Shown: piece by piece, positions 22,269 to 32,721 of the stretch
Numbering within the stretch: position 1 is the stretch's first letter
How the letters are laid out: each line of letters begins with the position of its first letter
Origin: Poa pratensis
Lineage: Eukaryota > Streptophyta > Magnoliopsida > Poales > Poaceae
DNA: 64,000 nt
Assembly: GCA_947311845.1 (NCBI GenBank)
Contig: CAMZMU010000111.1
Location: 23,907,023-23,971,022, forward strand
Reading direction: 5' to 3'
Translations under genes and position numbers: made by a program
The notes under the pieces: generated by a model
Told to the model about the DNA's origin: nothing
The model's database searches: none
What the model saw: the letters and a program-made list of their open reading frames with translations, nothing else

Positions 22269-22933
22269 ATGTCTGGTAGTTCGGGTCCTGGTTTGGACCC
22301 ATATAGGTCGTGGTGTATTCTGTATAAAGCCGCAAGATGGACTAAAGGTAGTATCAGGGAGGGTAGGGCCAAGAGTTATTATAGGGAGCTAATTAGTGAG
22401 AGGGGCAACATTTGTGAGCTGGGAGAAATTGTAGCCAAAAAATACAAAATCCCACAGATGACCCCTGAAGAAATTGTAGATGAAATTGATGGGTGGCGGT
22501 GGAAGTGGCAGAGAGTGCATGAGCTAAAAGATATCGAGGCGGGTCTTCGGGACATGCCTATGACACCTAAGTCAAAGATAATCCATTTTTCGCCGAAGGC
22601 CTATGCATTTCACGTTGAGGTAACTGAGTACCGAAGTTATATTACGTTAGAATCTAGTGTTATCATACTAACTTATTTTCGTCTGATATTGTTAATTTCT
22701 AGCACTGGCCCGCCGACGCACAGTTTCTCAACAAAGAGATCCCTCATTTTGGTTGGATGGAAATTCTTTTTGGCGCTTGTCCTGATGGGCGTCCACAGAA
22801 TACTCCTCACGCTGATGCAGTGAAGAGGGCTATATCGAAGGCGAAGAGTGGTGGATCATCCAAGAAAGCCGTTCAAGATGATAGTGATGATGATTTCATG
22901 CCTCCATCACGAACACGTGGCAGAGGGAAGTGA
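22269..22933 (+). CDS. Hypothetical two-exon cargo gene of CACTA-3
   Basis: Exon 1 (22269-22619, 117 codons) joins exon 2 (22703-22933, 76 codons plus stop) through an 83-bp phase-0 intron with gtaact/ttctag borders, giving 193 residues. The first exon begins MSGSSGPGLDPYRSW and is rich in Lys, Glu and Trp (GWRWKWQRVHELKD). The second contains HFGWMEILFG and ends in an acidic then basic tail (DDSDDDFMPP, RTRGRGK) that looks like a nuclear targeting or DNA-contact region. It does not resemble the TNP2 transposase and I do not recognise the family. A pyrimidine-rich promoter-like tract and a TATATATA (22197-22204) precede it. It could be a TNPA-like accessory protein, which is unproven. Confidence 0.6.
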
Positions 22934-23266
22934 AGTCGTTTATTAGAATTAGTTATCGTTGAGTTCCATGTATTATTTACCAGTAGTTGTTCTATGCAGT
23001 GTTTAGAACTAGTGAAGTTGTAACGTGGACCTGCAGTGTTGTATGTTAAATTAATTTATCGATGCAATGTGGAATGTTTCGTACGTACATAGATAATAAT
23101 ATGTCTCGTACATAGATAATAATATGTTTCATACGAACATAAATATGAATATGTCTCACATACAAATAGAAATACGGATATGTCTCATACATCCTAAGTA
23201 CGAATATGTCCCGAAGATATCATGAACCCTGCGTCGCCGAGCATCACGAGGAGGGGGTTGGACGGG
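22934..23266 (+). other. 3' flank of the cargo gene with short ORF start
   Basis: AT-rich 3'-UTR-like DNA with several imperfect ATGTCTCGTACATAGATAAT-like repeats (about 23090-23200). A frame opening at 23206 (MSRRYHEPCVAEHHEEG) remains open up to the insertion point of element A. Confidence 0.45.
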
Positions 23267-24264
23267 TGATGCATGTAAAATGCATACATGAACTTTGCAT
23301 TATATTACTTATATTTCAATCATATTTGCATCATATAAGGGTTATATCATTGATTTATATTAATTTTGGGAATATTCCACAAGTTTCCCTATTTTTCTGG
23401 AATTAACCCTTCATAGGCAGAAAACCATATTTTCTATATTTTGATGTTTCAGGGACCCAAACGACGTCCAAATGACCTGGAAATTTACGAGCATCAGTTT
23501 TTGGAAGGAACAAAGCGTAGGAGCGAAGGAAGCGAACAAACGGAGGCCCGAGGGCCAAGAAAGGTGGACCCACGCGGCCAGATTCCTTGGCCGCGTGGGA
23601 CCCCTCATATCAGCCCTCGAGGCTCCGTTGCCGTCGATCTTTTTTCCAGAAGCTTCGTCTTGACCTAAAACCGTCTATAAAAATAGTCCCCCGAGGAGTT
23701 TCGCGAGGAGCCGGCGGAGAAACACAAAACCAAGAAACAGGGACAGAAGGCTGCCGCCGGAGAAGATCGGAGGGGGGAAACACCGCCGGAATCACCTCCG
23801 GAAGGCTCCTCCATCCCCCCTCCGGAGTCTCCATCAACACCACAGTCAAGACCAGCACCATCTCCATCACCATCACTAGTACAGAACGACACATCGGATA
23901 CCCTTGTATGGCAACGGCAAGAGTTAGGCGACGGAAAAATGAGCTCCGCGCGCTTCCGCGAGTGCGCGCGCGCGCTAGTCGGTCGATGGGCCCGACACAA
24001 TGGTAACGGAGCCTGAAAAGATCTCCGTTGCTCATATATAGGCAACGGAGGATATAGGCAACGGAGGAAAGAATATCTCCGTTGCTGATATTGCCACATC
24101 AGAAACGGAGATCGGTCTATCTCCGTTTCCCATGTGAAGGCACATTAAGCGGTGCCGGTATTAATATCTCCCACTCCAGTACTGTATCTCACTCTCACTC
24201 TCAGTCTCACTCTCCCTAGTTCCTAACCCTAGCCGCACACGCTCTCCTCCTACTTCACCTATCG

Positions 24265-24790
24265 ATGGCGAACCCCTCCGGCGTCGACGGAAGTCAGGAT
24301 GGAGCATCTTCCTCCTCCCACCCTCCGAGGCGCAGCCCGGATCTCCCCTACAACTGGGGCGAGATCCCCGGCGACCTCGGTCGCGAGTTCATTCGGAGCC
24401 GTCAAATCCCATCCGGATCCACGGCGGCGGCGGCCACCGACGCCCGGATCTCTCCTCTCTCGCGCCTCCTTTGAGCGCGAGCGCGCCGAGGGTGTCATTC
24501 GGGCGTCTGCGATGCAGAGAGCTATCCGCATCTCCGCCGCCGAGCATGCGATAGAAGCCGCCGAGGAGGCGTTGTTCCAGACGCGGCTCCGGGCGGCCAT
24601 AGACCGCTCTCTTCTCCCTGGCCAGGGCCCTGGGCCAGATGCGGCGGCGGCGGAGGAGGAGGATGAGGAGGAGGAGGACGCTCCGGTGTTCGAGCCGGAT
24701 GAGGTCTCCTCCGACGTCTCCTCTGGCAGTGGCTCCGGCACCGACGCCTGGGACGCAATCCGTGACGGAAAGCGACCCCGCCTCGCCTAA
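24265..24790 (+). pseudogene. Hypothetical GC-rich first exon in CACTA-2, frameshifted
   Basis: The reading frame starts at 24265 (MANPSGVDGSQDGASSSS) and runs to a stop at 24474. A second, overlapping frame (from 24299) carries the coherent downstream part: an Ala/Glu/Arg-rich helix (ERAEGVIRASAMQRAIRISA), an acidic run (EEEDEEEEDAPVFEPDE) and KRPRLA before the stop at 24790. A single indel near 24440-24474 would join the two. A ggtaaatgg donor-like sequence follows immediately, so the coding part may be a first exon with the minisatellite as intron. The family is unknown; an acidic nuclear protein is the most that can be said. Confidence 0.45.
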
Positions 24791-24805
24791 GGTAAATGGC
24801 CGCTC

Positions 24806-25635
24806 TGTTAGCTACTTATTTAGCTCGGTTTGCTCTGTTAGTTAGCTCTGTTCAGCTATGTATTTGCTATGTTAGCTACTTATTTAGCTCGGGTTGCTTT
24901 GTTTAGCTATGTATTTGCTATGTTAGCTACTTATTTAGCTCGGTTTGCTCTGTTAGTTAGCTCTGTTCAGCTATGTATTTGCTATGTTAGCTACTTATTT
25001 ATCTCGGGTTGCTTTGTTTAGCTATGTATTTGCTATGTTAGCTACTTATTTAGCTTGGTTTGCTCTGTTAGTTAGCTCTGTTCAGCTATGTATTTGCTAT
25101 GTTAGCTACTTATTTAGCCCGGTTTGCTTTGTTTAGCTATGTATTTGCTATGTTAGCTACTTAATTAGCTCGGTTTGCTCTGTTAGTTAGCTGCTATGTA
25201 TTTGCTATGTTAGCTACTTATTTAGCTCGGTTTGCTTTGTTTAGCTATGTATTTGATATGTTAGCTACTTATTTAGCTCGGTTTGCTCTGTTAGTTAGCT
25301 CTGTTCAGCTATGTATTTGCTATGTTAGCTACTTATTTAGCTCGGTTTGCTTTGTTTAGCTATGTTAGCTACTTATTTAGCTCGGTTTGCTCTGTTAGTT
25401 AGCTCTGTTCAGCTATGTATTTGCTATGTTAGCTACTTATTTAGCTCGGTTTGCTTTGTTTAGCTATGTATTTGCTATGTTAGCTACGTATTTAGCTCGG
25501 TTTGCTCTGTTAGTTAGCTCTGTTCAGCTATGTATTTGCTATGTTAGCTACTTATTTAGCTCGGGTTGCTTTGTTTAGCCATGTATTTGCTATGCTAGCT
25601 ACTTATTTAGCTCCGTTTGCTCTGTTAGCTGCTTA
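24806..25635 (+). repeat. Minisatellite with 64 + 51-bp alternating units
   Basis: A 64-bp unit (TTAGCTACTTATTTAGCTCG then GTTTGCTCTGTTAGTTAGCT and more) alternates with a 51-bp variant lacking the TAGTTAGCTCTGTTCAG segment. Together they form a 115-bp higher-order unit repeated about seven times, with a few shortened copies. It lies between a GC-rich exon-like segment and a downstream exon-like segment of CACTA-2. Confidence 0.88.
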
Positions 25636-26194
25636 TCCCACTACATTTTGCTTTGTTTACTGCTTATTGGCTCTGTTTATTAGCTTTGTTTGCTGTTTTT
25701 AACAAAGAATATTCATTGTTTCAAGGGCTTGGTGGATGCTTGGTGACGATGCTGCTGCCGTGAAGACCTAGGAGCGGGGCTCCATACACGGTGCCGTCAC
25801 CAGGAGTAGTACATTTTGCGCAGCAGGAAAGACAATAGATGTTCATCTGGCGGCCATGAAGACATAGGAGCAGAGATCCAGCCACGCGCACTGATGAACT
25901 TTTGTAAAGCAGGGCGTAAAGGAATACGGGGACGACCGGGCGGCCGTCTAGTCGCATGGAGCGGGCTCCATCGACGGCACAGCCCGTCACCGTGTTTTTT
26001 TTTGTTTTCCTGTAACCCTTATTAGAAACGGTTATTAGCAAAACTCCGTGTCTAATGTTAAATATATAAGAAACGGTTTATCTCCTCCGTTGCCAATGAG
26101 ATCCTCACATCAGTGACAGAGTCGGGACACGGACCCTTTCTCCGTTGCCGATGGGGTTTTTGGCCCGTTTCCGATATGTCATTCTGTACTAGTG
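25636..26194 (+). other. Right end of CACTA-2
   Basis: A possible acceptor (ttgtttcaag, about 25716-25725) precedes a GC-rich stretch with three imperfect copies of a GAAGACcTAGGAGCgGgGcTCCA-like block. Subterminal AAACGGTT and CTCCGTTGCC motifs then lead to the terminal repeat. There is no sustained ORF. Confidence 0.5.
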
Positions 26195-27151
26195 CATCTT
26201 CGTGATCCACTTCATCCCCCTCATAGTTTGAGATTGTTGAACCCTAGATAATTGTTTAAGTGATATTCTACCTGTGTATGATTAGCTACTTGTCATTGTT
26301 TTGTGGTGAGACTATATTTTTAGATTGTGTTGTATCACTTATACCATTGAGTTATAGCATGTCTTCGCGTTGTGAGTAGTCCTCTCATATTCCTGGGGGC
26401 ATAGGATGGATTGGCAATAATTTTCACTTAACTTGTGTTGAGTATTTGGTCAAGTTTTTATCTTTTATGATTGTCTTGATGTACAATGTATGAAGTGCAC
26501 CATATATTGAGTAATACATGAAGGTGCTATCACACTAGTGTAATGGAGTGAGGGAGACTTGGGGGGACACGTAAACCCTTGACCGATACATGAAGTTACA
26601 TTAGGAGGGGATTTATATCGGGGACCTTAGAGTTTAAGTTTATGGTGGGACTCTATGTCTTAATAACTCTTGTGCAGTCATTTACTTGGCCATGAGATCC
26701 ATCATAAGGGGTTTAGTATATTTATTTAGCTACACCTAATTATGGCTCCGTCCAAAGAAGATTAAAACTTGACAAAATGTTTACCTTGTTGGTCTAGAAA
26801 TATTTATGCCATGAAATCCATGTAGCCCTTGGGAACGTTTTCCACCTATAAGAAACACACCACTCAAGCTTGTCCTCTTGCTGCATAGAGGATTGGGCTT
26901 TCTCTCTTTGAGAGCTTTCACTTGTCATATTTTATTTTCAGCTTTTTCATTTATTGCAAACTCTGCACCAAAAAATCTAAAAACACTTGCATCATTTTAG
27001 TTTGTCTAGTGCATAGATAATAAGAGAAGTGACACTCTTATTTGATAGGATAAATACTTATACCTTCTACTCCTCGTGGGATCGATACTAATACTTACAC
27101 ATTGAAGATTTCAACGATCCCCTATACTTGTGGGTATCAAGACATTTTCTG

Positions 27152-27166
27152 GCGCCGTTGCCGGAG
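27152..27166 (+). other. Element A primer-binding site
   Basis: TGGCGCCGTTGCCGG lies 10 bp inside the 5' LTR end. This sequence is characteristic of Athila-group gypsy elements. Confidence 0.75.
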
Positions 27167-27278
27167 AGTGTAGCGCTTAAGTTTTTATTCTTGTTTGCAC
27201 TAGATATTTATTTTCAGTTTGCATTTAGTTTAGTTTTACTTTCAGCTATATATGTCAAAAACACAAAAAAATTAGAAA

Positions 27279-28706
27279 ATGGAAAACTATTATGAAAACG
27301 CCATGATAGCTGCTGAATTTAGAAAAACAAATGAAGGGAAAAGATTAGTAGGCTACTTAGAGCTTCTAAATAAAATTGCTAGTGTGCTGCTTAATTATCA
27401 CGAGGAAGAAATTTGTTGCTCTGAATACTCTAGACACTTTGAATTCCAATGCCCTTCCAATAAAGAACATGTTATTGCAACTTATCATACATGGAATTAT
27501 GCTCACTTAGGGATGGAAGAAGTAGAGCAATTTGTTATTTTTATGACAGCCTATGAATTATACACCTTCATTGATGAACATGAAACCTGTCCTATAGCTT
27601 CTCAATTTAAAGTTTTGATTGCCACTATCCTTGATCTATGCATAGTTGAATTTGATGAAAATATCTATATTGTTGAGACAAGGAAGAGAGCTGCCCAAGA
27701 AAGTACTGATGTTTTGCAGGAAGAAGATGATGAAAACATAAGCTTGGAAGAGGAAGTATGTGAAGAGGAGGATAAAAACCTAAACTTGGGGATGCCCATG
27801 CAACCCCAAGAAGATGATGAAAATGATGAACAACTAGAGAATGAAGAGGGGGAACTTCCACCTTCACCACCTATGGGTGAGGGTAACACTCAAACTCAAA
27901 AATCTTTTGTTATTTATGAAAACCAATGTTATGATGAGTGTGAAACTAAAAGTTCTATGATCCTATATGATAACCCATGCTATTATGATGAAGCTAATAA
28001 TACTCCTTTACTTTTTAATAATGCTACTAGTGAACTTATGGATGATAATGAGGAGTATTGCTTAAATATGCTATATGATAATGCTTTGGATGATGGTCCT
28101 ATTTTGCTTGATGATCCTCCATGTTTAGAAATTGTTACTACTTTATGTGAGGATAAAAAGGATATACTTGCTGCTTGTGACAATACTCTCACTCATGAGA
28201 GTCCTAATTTATTTTTGAACTCTCCTATTCACACCATGGAGGAGAAGCTTTTATATGTTGAAAAGTACTTATGTGGGCTGAAATTATCTTACACTAATAA
28301 CCATTTCACCCATAACCATCATGTTTATGGTGCTTCTTGCAATTATTTTGAGAAAGGAAAACATGCTAATATCTTACATGGTAGTTTTAATAATCCTTTA
28401 TATGTTCCTAAGTTCGCAAAGTTGTACCAATCTAATAGTTGTTTTATCAAATTTGGTTCCACTACTTGTAACTATTATGAGAGGGGAAAACATGGTTCTA
28501 AACATTTCAATATTATTACGTTTCCTCTCTTTAAATTCAAAGTCTTAAAATTGCTCTTGTTTTATCTTCCTATGCTACTTGCTTTGTGTTTCAATGTTTT
28601 ATTTTCTTACAAGATCCCAATGTATAGGAAGTGGGTTAGACTTAAATGTGTTTCATATTTTTCTTTTGATGCTCTCTTTTACATTTCAATTCTTATTCCT
28701 ATGTGA
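27279..28706 (+). CDS. Element A orphan protein, 475 residues, hydrophobic C terminus
   Basis: This intact AT-rich ORF starts 112 bp after the primer site, the position normally taken by gag. The N-terminal 130 residues are a mixed globular region. An acidic low-complexity segment follows (about 145-210, many Glu/Asp with PSPP). A region with recurring LYDNPCY/LYDNALD motifs comes next. Two copies of a C-N-Y-[FY]-E-[KR]-G-K-H motif lie at about 354-362 and 397-405. The last 60 residues contain two hydrophobic segments (about 422-444 and 457-474) that could span a membrane. No CCHC knuckle, protease, RT or integrase motif is visible. An env-like or gag-like origin is possible but not established. 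Confidence 0.65.
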   Translation: MENYYENAMIAAEFRKTNEGKRLVGYLELLNKIASVLLNYHEEEICCSEYSRHFEFQCPSNKEHVIATYHTWNYAHLGMEEVEQFVIFMTAYELYTFIDEHETCPIASQFKVLIATILDLCIVEFDENIYIVETRKRAAQESTDVLQEEDDENISLEEEVCEEEDKNLNLGMPMQPQEDDENDEQLENEEGELPPSPPMGEGNTQTQKSFVIYENQCYDECETKSSMILYDNPCYYDEANNTPLLFNNATSELMDDNEEYCLNMLYDNALDDGPILLDDPPCLEIVTTLCEDKKDILAACDNTLTHESPNLFLNSPIHTMEEKLLYVEKYLCGLKLSYTNNHFTHNHHVYGASCNYFEKGKHANILHGSFNNPLYVPKFAKLYQSNSCFIKFGSTTCNYYERGKHGSKHFNIITFPLFKFKVLKLLLFYLPMLLALCFNVLFSYKIPMYRKWVRLKCVSYFSFDALFYISILIPM

Positions 28707-31078
28707 GCATCATTAAAACTATCATGCCTAGTTATATGGCTATAAAGAAAGCGCTTTACGGGAGGCAACCCGGTTGTTTTTACTTTTGATTTTCTTTGTG
28801 TCCTCTTGCTGTAACAAGAGACTTAGTTTTTATTTGTTTCTGGAATTTTTAATAAAGTGCCAAGTTTTACCTATTTTGGTTTGAAAAAGTTGCTATTTGC
28901 ATTCGGAGATTTTATTCCAGCACGAATCTGTGCACGGTATGATTTTTAATTCCTATTCTGTAACTCCGAATGAGCTGATATTTAAATGTAGTGCAACTTT
29001 TCATCCTCTGTATGCATGAATTTTTTCAGAATTTTTCGACATATTTAAGTGGTAGAAAAATACGTTTTGCTGCTGCTTTTTCTGGACAGATTCTGTCCAT
29101 TTTGTTTGATGCATTCTTTGAACTTTTAACTTGAATTTTTTGATCCAATTGAGTTTATAAGTAGGCATACAACATTATACACTTTCTGGACATTCATATG
29201 AATTTTTGTTTAAGGATTTTATGCAGCAAGAAATGCATTTATCTATCACTACTAATGTCACCCACAGAAAAGAAATGGGAGAAACGGTGTTTTGAAGTTT
29301 TTTCACAGGGATTAGAGGAGATGCACCAAGAGCTATCCAAGGATGGTGAAGACCATAAGCTTGGGGATGTGAAGACAACCCCACTGGACCAACACACTCT
29401 CGGTTTGCACACGTCTAACTTCTGTTTTTCGATCAATGCACTTTATCGCATAAACTTGGAGCGTCTTTTATTTGCTTTTTTTTTGGTTTGATTTTTGTTT
29501 GTCTTGAGACCACCACTATCATTTATATATGAGAGAGAGCTACTGGAAATTTGGGTTGAATTAAGTTGGATGCTATTAAAAGATTGGGAAAGGGATGTTT
29601 GAGTTGATTCAAAAAGATATATATAGTTGCATGATTCATATGTTTTTAATGATATTAATTTGCAAGTGTTTTATCAAGAGCTATCTTTTATTCATGTTTT
29701 GATGCTGAATGTTACTTTACTTTGTTTAACATGGATTGGTTAGTTCTATGGACACTTATGCATGCATTTAGACGGTCAACTTTCTCCCTCTTGCTAGCCC
29801 AAAAATTCCAACAAGCAAAAACTTGTTGTCCAACACCTTCAACCAAAGTTTTTCCAGTGAGTCCACCATATCTACCTATTAGCTTTATGCTATTCCGAGT
29901 TGTTTATCATGTTATTTTGTATTATCTATACCTCTGAATTAAAATGCTTATGTTGTTGATTGTCATGGGAAAAGTTGGTTAAAAAGCTCTCACGAACTTG
30001 ATGCACACTTTACTTTTATTGCACTTAATGAACATGAACCATTGTGATTAAAATTATGAAGTTGTGAGCTTGACAAAGTCTTGGTTGGGAGTTAGCCATA
30101 TGTGCAGTCACATGGAAGCTTTCAACATTGCACTTATTTATATTTAGTTGATATCATGTACTTTTGTCTATGGATGCCTAACATTGTGCGAAATAAATGT
30201 GGAAACTTGGTAAGTTTGAAGAGTAAGTATAAATGGCTAGAGAGACGCCTGGGCCGCTAATCTAAGCCATGCATCATTCATGGTGGAAATTTACTTACAT
30301 GCTATGGTGAACCTTCAGTGATGCACCCCACAATAAAAAGCTATACCAATAGTAAATAAAAGAGGTGTGAGATTGTTCATCTTGTTTGTTTGTCTTGTCA
30401 TTTTGACATGGGCTTGTTCCATGTCCTGGGACAAGAGGTACCCCAGTTGACGCTCTTGATGACGCTTTTATTACTTGCAATGACTTTAAAACTCAAATTT
30501 GCTTTGTGACCCGAGTTGAGTAGCCAGTTGGTGTAGGTACTCGTATTCACGGGGCATGAGATTTTCAACCCATACTTTGTCAAGCACACTACTCATATTT
30601 GCTTTCACTTTAAACTTTAATCATTCAAGATGCTATGATAGGGGCAATGAGAGCTTGACACCAATGAATACCACATTGCAATCATTAACTTAAGTAGAAG
30701 CATTTGAAGTTAGATGAAACTTATTCATGTTTTACCTCTACTCATTTATATATCTTTCCAAAGTGTCCACTTTTATATTCAGATTTATAAGAGTATCTAT
30801 GACCATTATAGGATATTTTACTTTCATTATGCATACATTTGGTCCATAGTACTTTCTTTTATGTTACACTTTGTGAATTATCATTGAACATCCTTACATT
30901 GAATATTTATCATTTCATAATATATCTTATATTGCTACTCCTTTGAAGAATGAATCATTTGACTCTATGTAGCAATAGTAATCATCTTTGATATCCTTTG
31001 ATAGTATTAAATTGCAAAGTCCATGTTAGTTTTATCACCTTCATACTCGAGGACGAGTATAGGTTAAGCTTGGGGATG
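28707..31078 (+). other. Element A internal untranslated region with PPT
   Basis: 2.4 kb of AT-rich DNA without a sustained ORF. It begins with AAAGCGCTTTACGGGAGGCA-type sequence (28747-28770). It ends in ACGAGTATAGGTTAAGCTTG then GGGATG, the polypurine tract directly before the 3' LTR at 31079. No pol remnants were recognised. Confidence 0.6.
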
Positions 31079-32616
31079 TGATGCATGTAAAATGCATACA
31101 TGAACTTTGCATTATATTACTATATTTCAATCATATTTGCATCATATAAGGGTTATATCATTGATTTATATTGATTTTGGGAATATTCACAAGTTTCCCT
31201 ATTTTTCTGGAATTAACCCTGCACAGGCAGAAAACCCTATTTTCTATATTTTGATGTTTCAGGGACCCAAACGACGTCCAAATGACCTGGAAATTTACGA
31301 GTATCGTTTTTGGAAGAACAAAGCGTAGGAGCGAAGGAAGCGAACAAACGGAGCCCGAGGGCCAAGATAGGTGGGCCCACTCGGCCAGATTCCTTGGTCG
31401 CGTGGGACCCCTCATCTCAGCCCTTGAGGCTCCGTTGCTGTCGATCTTTTTTCCAGAAGCTTCGTCTTGACCTAAAACCGACTATAAAAATAGTCCCCCG
31501 AGGAGTTTCACGAGGAGACGGCGGAGAAACACAAAACCAAGAAACAGGAGACAGAAGGCTGCCGCCGGAGAAGATCGGAGGGGGAAACGCCGCCGGAATC
31601 ACCTCCGGAAGGCTCCTCCATCCCCCCTTCCGAGTCTCCATCAACACCACCGTCAAGACCAGCACCATCTCCATCACCATCTTCGTGATCCACTTCATCC
31701 CCCTCATAGTTTGAGATTGTTGAACCCTAGATAATTGTTTAAGTGCTATTCTACCTGTGTGATTAGCTACTTGTCATTGTTTTGTTGTGAGACTATATTT
31801 TTAGATTGTGTTGTATCACTTATACCATTGAGTATATCATGTCTTCGCGTTGTGAGTAGTCCTCTCATGTTCCTGGGGGCATAGGATGGATTGGCAATAA
31901 TTTTCACTTAACTTGTGTTGAGTATTTGGTCAAGTTTTTATCTTTTATGATTGTCTTGATGTAAAATGTATGAAGTGCACCATATATTGAGTAATACATG
32001 AAGGTGCTATCACACTAGTGTAATGGAGTGAGGGAGACTTGGGGGGACACGTAAACCCTTGACCGATACATGAAGTTACATTAGGAGGGGATTTATATCG
32101 GGGACCTTAGAGTTTAAGGCTATGGTGGGACTTTATGTCTTAATAACTCTTGTGCAGTCATTTACTTGGCCATGAGGTCCATCATAAGGGGTTTAGTATA
32201 TTTATTTAGCTACACCTAATTATGGCTCCGTCTAAAGAAGATTAAAACTTGACAAAATGTTTACGTTGTTGTCTAGAAATATTTATGCCATGAAATCCAT
32301 GTAGCCCTTGGGAACGTTTTCCACCTATAAGAAACACACCACTCAAGCTTGTCCTCTTGCTGCATAGAGGATTGGGCTTTCTCTCTTTGAGAGCTTTCAC
32401 TTGTCATATTTATTTTCAGCTTTTTCATTTATTGCAAACTCTGCACCAAAAACCCAAAAACACTTGCATCATTTTAGTTTGTCTAGTGCATAGATAATAA
32501 GAGAAGTGACACTCTTATTTGAGAGGATAAATACTTATACCTTCTACTCCTCGTGGGATCGATACTAATACTTACACATTGAAGATTTCAACGATCCCCT
32601 ATACTTGTGGGTATCA
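31079..32616 (+). repeat. 3' LTR of element A (empty site for CACTA-2)
   Basis: This 1538-bp LTR is near-identical to the left LTR but lacks CACTA-2. The uninterrupted target sequence is at about 31668-31690. Confidence 0.92.
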
Positions 32617-32721
32617 ACAGGCGTCATCCACTGGTACCTGTGAGGTGCCCGGGTTTGACGAGGCACTGTCAAGTCTCCGTCATCATGTGTATCCTGTGTG
32701 GGGTATGGTGGAGGAGTCTGG
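32617..32721. other. Host sliver between elements A and B
   Basis: This 105 bp begins with A's target duplication ACAGG and ends with B's target duplication TCTGG. Conceptually removing A and B joins it to 23206-23266 and 62139-62291. One reading frame stays open across both joints for about 70 codons (contains FDEALSSLRHHVYPVWGM). Confidence 0.6.

Larger units (their letters stand above)
21091..23266 (+). mobile_element. CACTA element 3, left part (right end not seen)
   Basis: It starts with CACTAGTAGGAAACTG inside a tandem-array unit; the preceding three bases are AGT. Dense subterminal repeats of TCTGTGGCGCA and its complement fill 21117-21460, the same motif as in CACTA-1. A two-exon gene follows at 22269-22933. 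The element is then interrupted by element A at 23267. Slices 32622-32721 and 62139-62291 may be its continuation. No matching right TIR is found, so its full extent is unknown. Confidence 0.7.
23874..26194 (+). mobile_element. CACTA-2, non-autonomous, complete
   Basis: This 2321-bp element begins CACTAGTACAGAA and ends TTCTGTACTAGTG, a perfect 13-bp terminal inverted repeat. Its target duplication is CAT (23871-23873 and 26195-26197). The other LTR of element A shows the uninterrupted site (about 31668-31690, caccatcttcgtg). Subterminal AACGGAGAT/CTCCGTTGC repeats lie inside each end. It carries no transposase, only a GC-rich gene-like segment (24265-24790) and a long minisatellite (24806-25635). 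Confidence 0.93.
23267..27141 (+). repeat. 5' LTR of element A, containing CACTA-2
   Basis: After removing CACTA-2 and one 3-bp target copy, 1551 bp remain. They match the 1538-bp LTR at 31079-32616 with scattered differences. Confidence 0.9.
23267..32616 (+). mobile_element. Element A: Athila-like gypsy LTR retrotransposon without pol
   Basis: LTRs at 23267-27141 (interrupted by CACTA-2) and 31079-32616 share the start TGATGCATGTAAAATGCATA and the end TTGTGGGTATCA. Target duplications are ACGGG (23262-23266) and ACAGG (32617-32621), one mismatch. A TGGCGCCGTTGCCGG primer site lies at 27152-27166. A purine-rich AAGCTTGGGGATG lies just before the right LTR. These features and a GGGAGGCAACCC motif after the ORF resemble the Athila group. 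The interior holds one 475-codon ORF and no reverse transcriptase or integrase, so the element must have been moved in trans. Confidence 0.88.

Noticed and set aside
23267..23290. ATGCATGTAAAATGCATACATG at the element A LTR start as an independent palindromic site
   Set aside because: It is simply the LTR terminus, present identically at 31079, with no separate evidence of function.
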